From Phytoactinopolyspora limicola (GTDB lineage Bacteria; Actinomycetota; Actinomycetes; Jiangellales; Jiangellaceae), in NCBI RefSeq assembly GCF_011320225.1, contig NZ_JAAOEN010000011.1, positions 1 through 64,000 on the forward strand: a stretch of 64,000 bases of DNA, written 5' to 3'. The notes under the pieces were generated by a model, which made no database searches, had not been told where the DNA came from, and saw nothing but the letters and a program-made list of their open reading frames with translations. Shown here piece by piece: positions 63,367 through 64,000 of this stretch; position 1 is the first letter of the stretch, and each line of letters opens with the position of its first letter. Position numbers and translations under genes: made by a program.

Positions 63367-64000
63367 TGAGCGACACGTCCAGCGTCAACGTCGACGGTCT
63401 CAACCGCCTCATCGGCGCCATGAACCGAGCACACAACGCCTTGAACGGCAACCTCGACGAGCTCCGCGGTCGGATGCGCAGCGAGGGGGTGTCGTTGAGG
63501 GCGTTCATCGGCCTCGACCGGATCGCGGACTGGATCGATGACCAAGTGCCCGGCCTACAACGACGGCGGAACATGGCCGAGGCCCTCACCGGAGACCGGC
63601 CGAGCACCACCATGGTCGGCTTCACCGAGCCGTTGCCTTTCGCCTCACCCGAAGAAGCCGAGCGGCATGGTCGGGAACTCGCGCGGCAATTCCTCGACCA
63701 CGAAACCGTCGACGCGGAGATACTCGCGGAGTTGTTCGAGGAGTTCCCGGACTACGTCAACGATCCCGACGTCATGGCCGGTTTCTATCTCGAGCTTGGC
63801 CCGGAGCAGACCGAAGTGCTCCCCTCCTACATCGTGGCCACGGGCGCGGACCAAGGCGAGTACTACCTGCGGATGCTGAGCGAGGGCCTTGGCACCGCCC
63901 TGAGCACCAACAACAACCACAGCACCACGTCGGACTACTACTCGGAGCTGGCCGAGTTCCGGCGTCACTTCCAGACGCCGACGGAAACACCCGCGCTGGC
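63366..64000 (+). CDS. Putative ESX-associated effector, partial
   Basis: The first 211 residues of a protein that runs off the window. The head has a helical WXG-like start (LNRLIGAMNRAHNALNGNLD; IGLDRIADWIDDQVPGLQR), then an FPDYVNDPDVMAGFYLELGP region and LPSYIVATGADQGEYYLRML. It overlaps the WXG100-like gene by one base (TGATG). I do not recognise the C-part; a polymorphic toxin is one possibility. Confidence 0.7.
   Translation, partial: MSDTSSVNVDGLNRLIGAMNRAHNALNGNLDELRGRMRSEGVSLRAFIGLDRIADWIDDQVPGLQRRRNMAEALTGDRPSTTMVGFTEPLPFASPEEAERHGRELARQFLDHETVDAEILAELFEEFPDYVNDPDVMAGFYLELGPEQTEVLPSYIVATGADQGEYYLRMLSEGLGTALSTNNNHSTTSDYYSELAEFRRHFQTPTETPAL

Overview
The window is high-GC actinobacterial DNA. 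The evidence is dense overlapping GTG/ATG starts, a SARP regulator, an ECF41 sigma factor, an iron box of the DmdR/IdeR type, a deazaflavin-dependent oxidoreductase family and many genes joined by ATGA/TGATG overlaps. I cannot name the genus from sequence alone.

Layout. 1-2782: 3' part of a large secreted surface protein on the minus strand with a (DADV)n tail and almost identical Ig-like repeats. 3199-10126: accessory housekeeping genes (an esterase, an orphan peptide-binding lipoprotein, a PadR/HAAS pair, an ABC-2 drug exporter with a divergent TetR regulator, RidA). 10388-45557: a type II polyketide gene cluster, nearly all on the minus strand. 45902-49596: CoA transferase, iron-siderophore ATPase under an iron box, AAA ATPase. 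49601-54631: an aminotransferase divergent from a PLP lyase/MlrC/cupin operon. 54708-64000: a tRNA, a broken HicB antitoxin, an ArsR/SRPBCC operon, an AbiEi/DUF559 protein, an MFS carrier, a MazF-like toxin-antitoxin pair, small accessory genes and the start of an ESX-like gene pair cut by the right edge.

The polyketide cluster holds a ketosynthase, chain-length factor, ACP, C9 ketoreductase, didomain aromatase/cyclase and a TcmI/JadI-type cyclase (39-44 kb). Tailoring genes are a flavin-dependent halogenase, an aromatic hydroxylase, two antibiotic-biosynthesis monooxygenases, two deazaflavin-dependent oxidoreductases, an extra SDR and a flavin reductase. A complete acetyl-CoA carboxylase (accC, accB, fused accDA) supplies malonyl-CoA. 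A contiguous seven-gene block (21.9-29.3 kb) has the gene content of TDP-L-daunosamine-type aminosugar synthesis plus one glycosyltransferase. Regulation is by SARP, an OvmZ-like protein and possibly ECF41 SigJ. Export and self-protection are by a DHA2 MFS pump and a cation/proton antiporter. The predicted product is a halogenated aromatic polyketide, angucycline- or anthracycline-like, carrying a 2,3,6-trideoxy-3-aminohexose. A membrane acyltransferase in the cluster is dead (frameshift plus amber codon).

A second theme is a set of large intergenic palindromes. Three share a TGATC(A/G)T...GC...TT..C arm, one pair shares an identical 18-bp arm around a single gene, and one is a 509-bp inverted repeat with 151-bp arms built of GTGCAYCTGATC words. 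None is explained by the genes.
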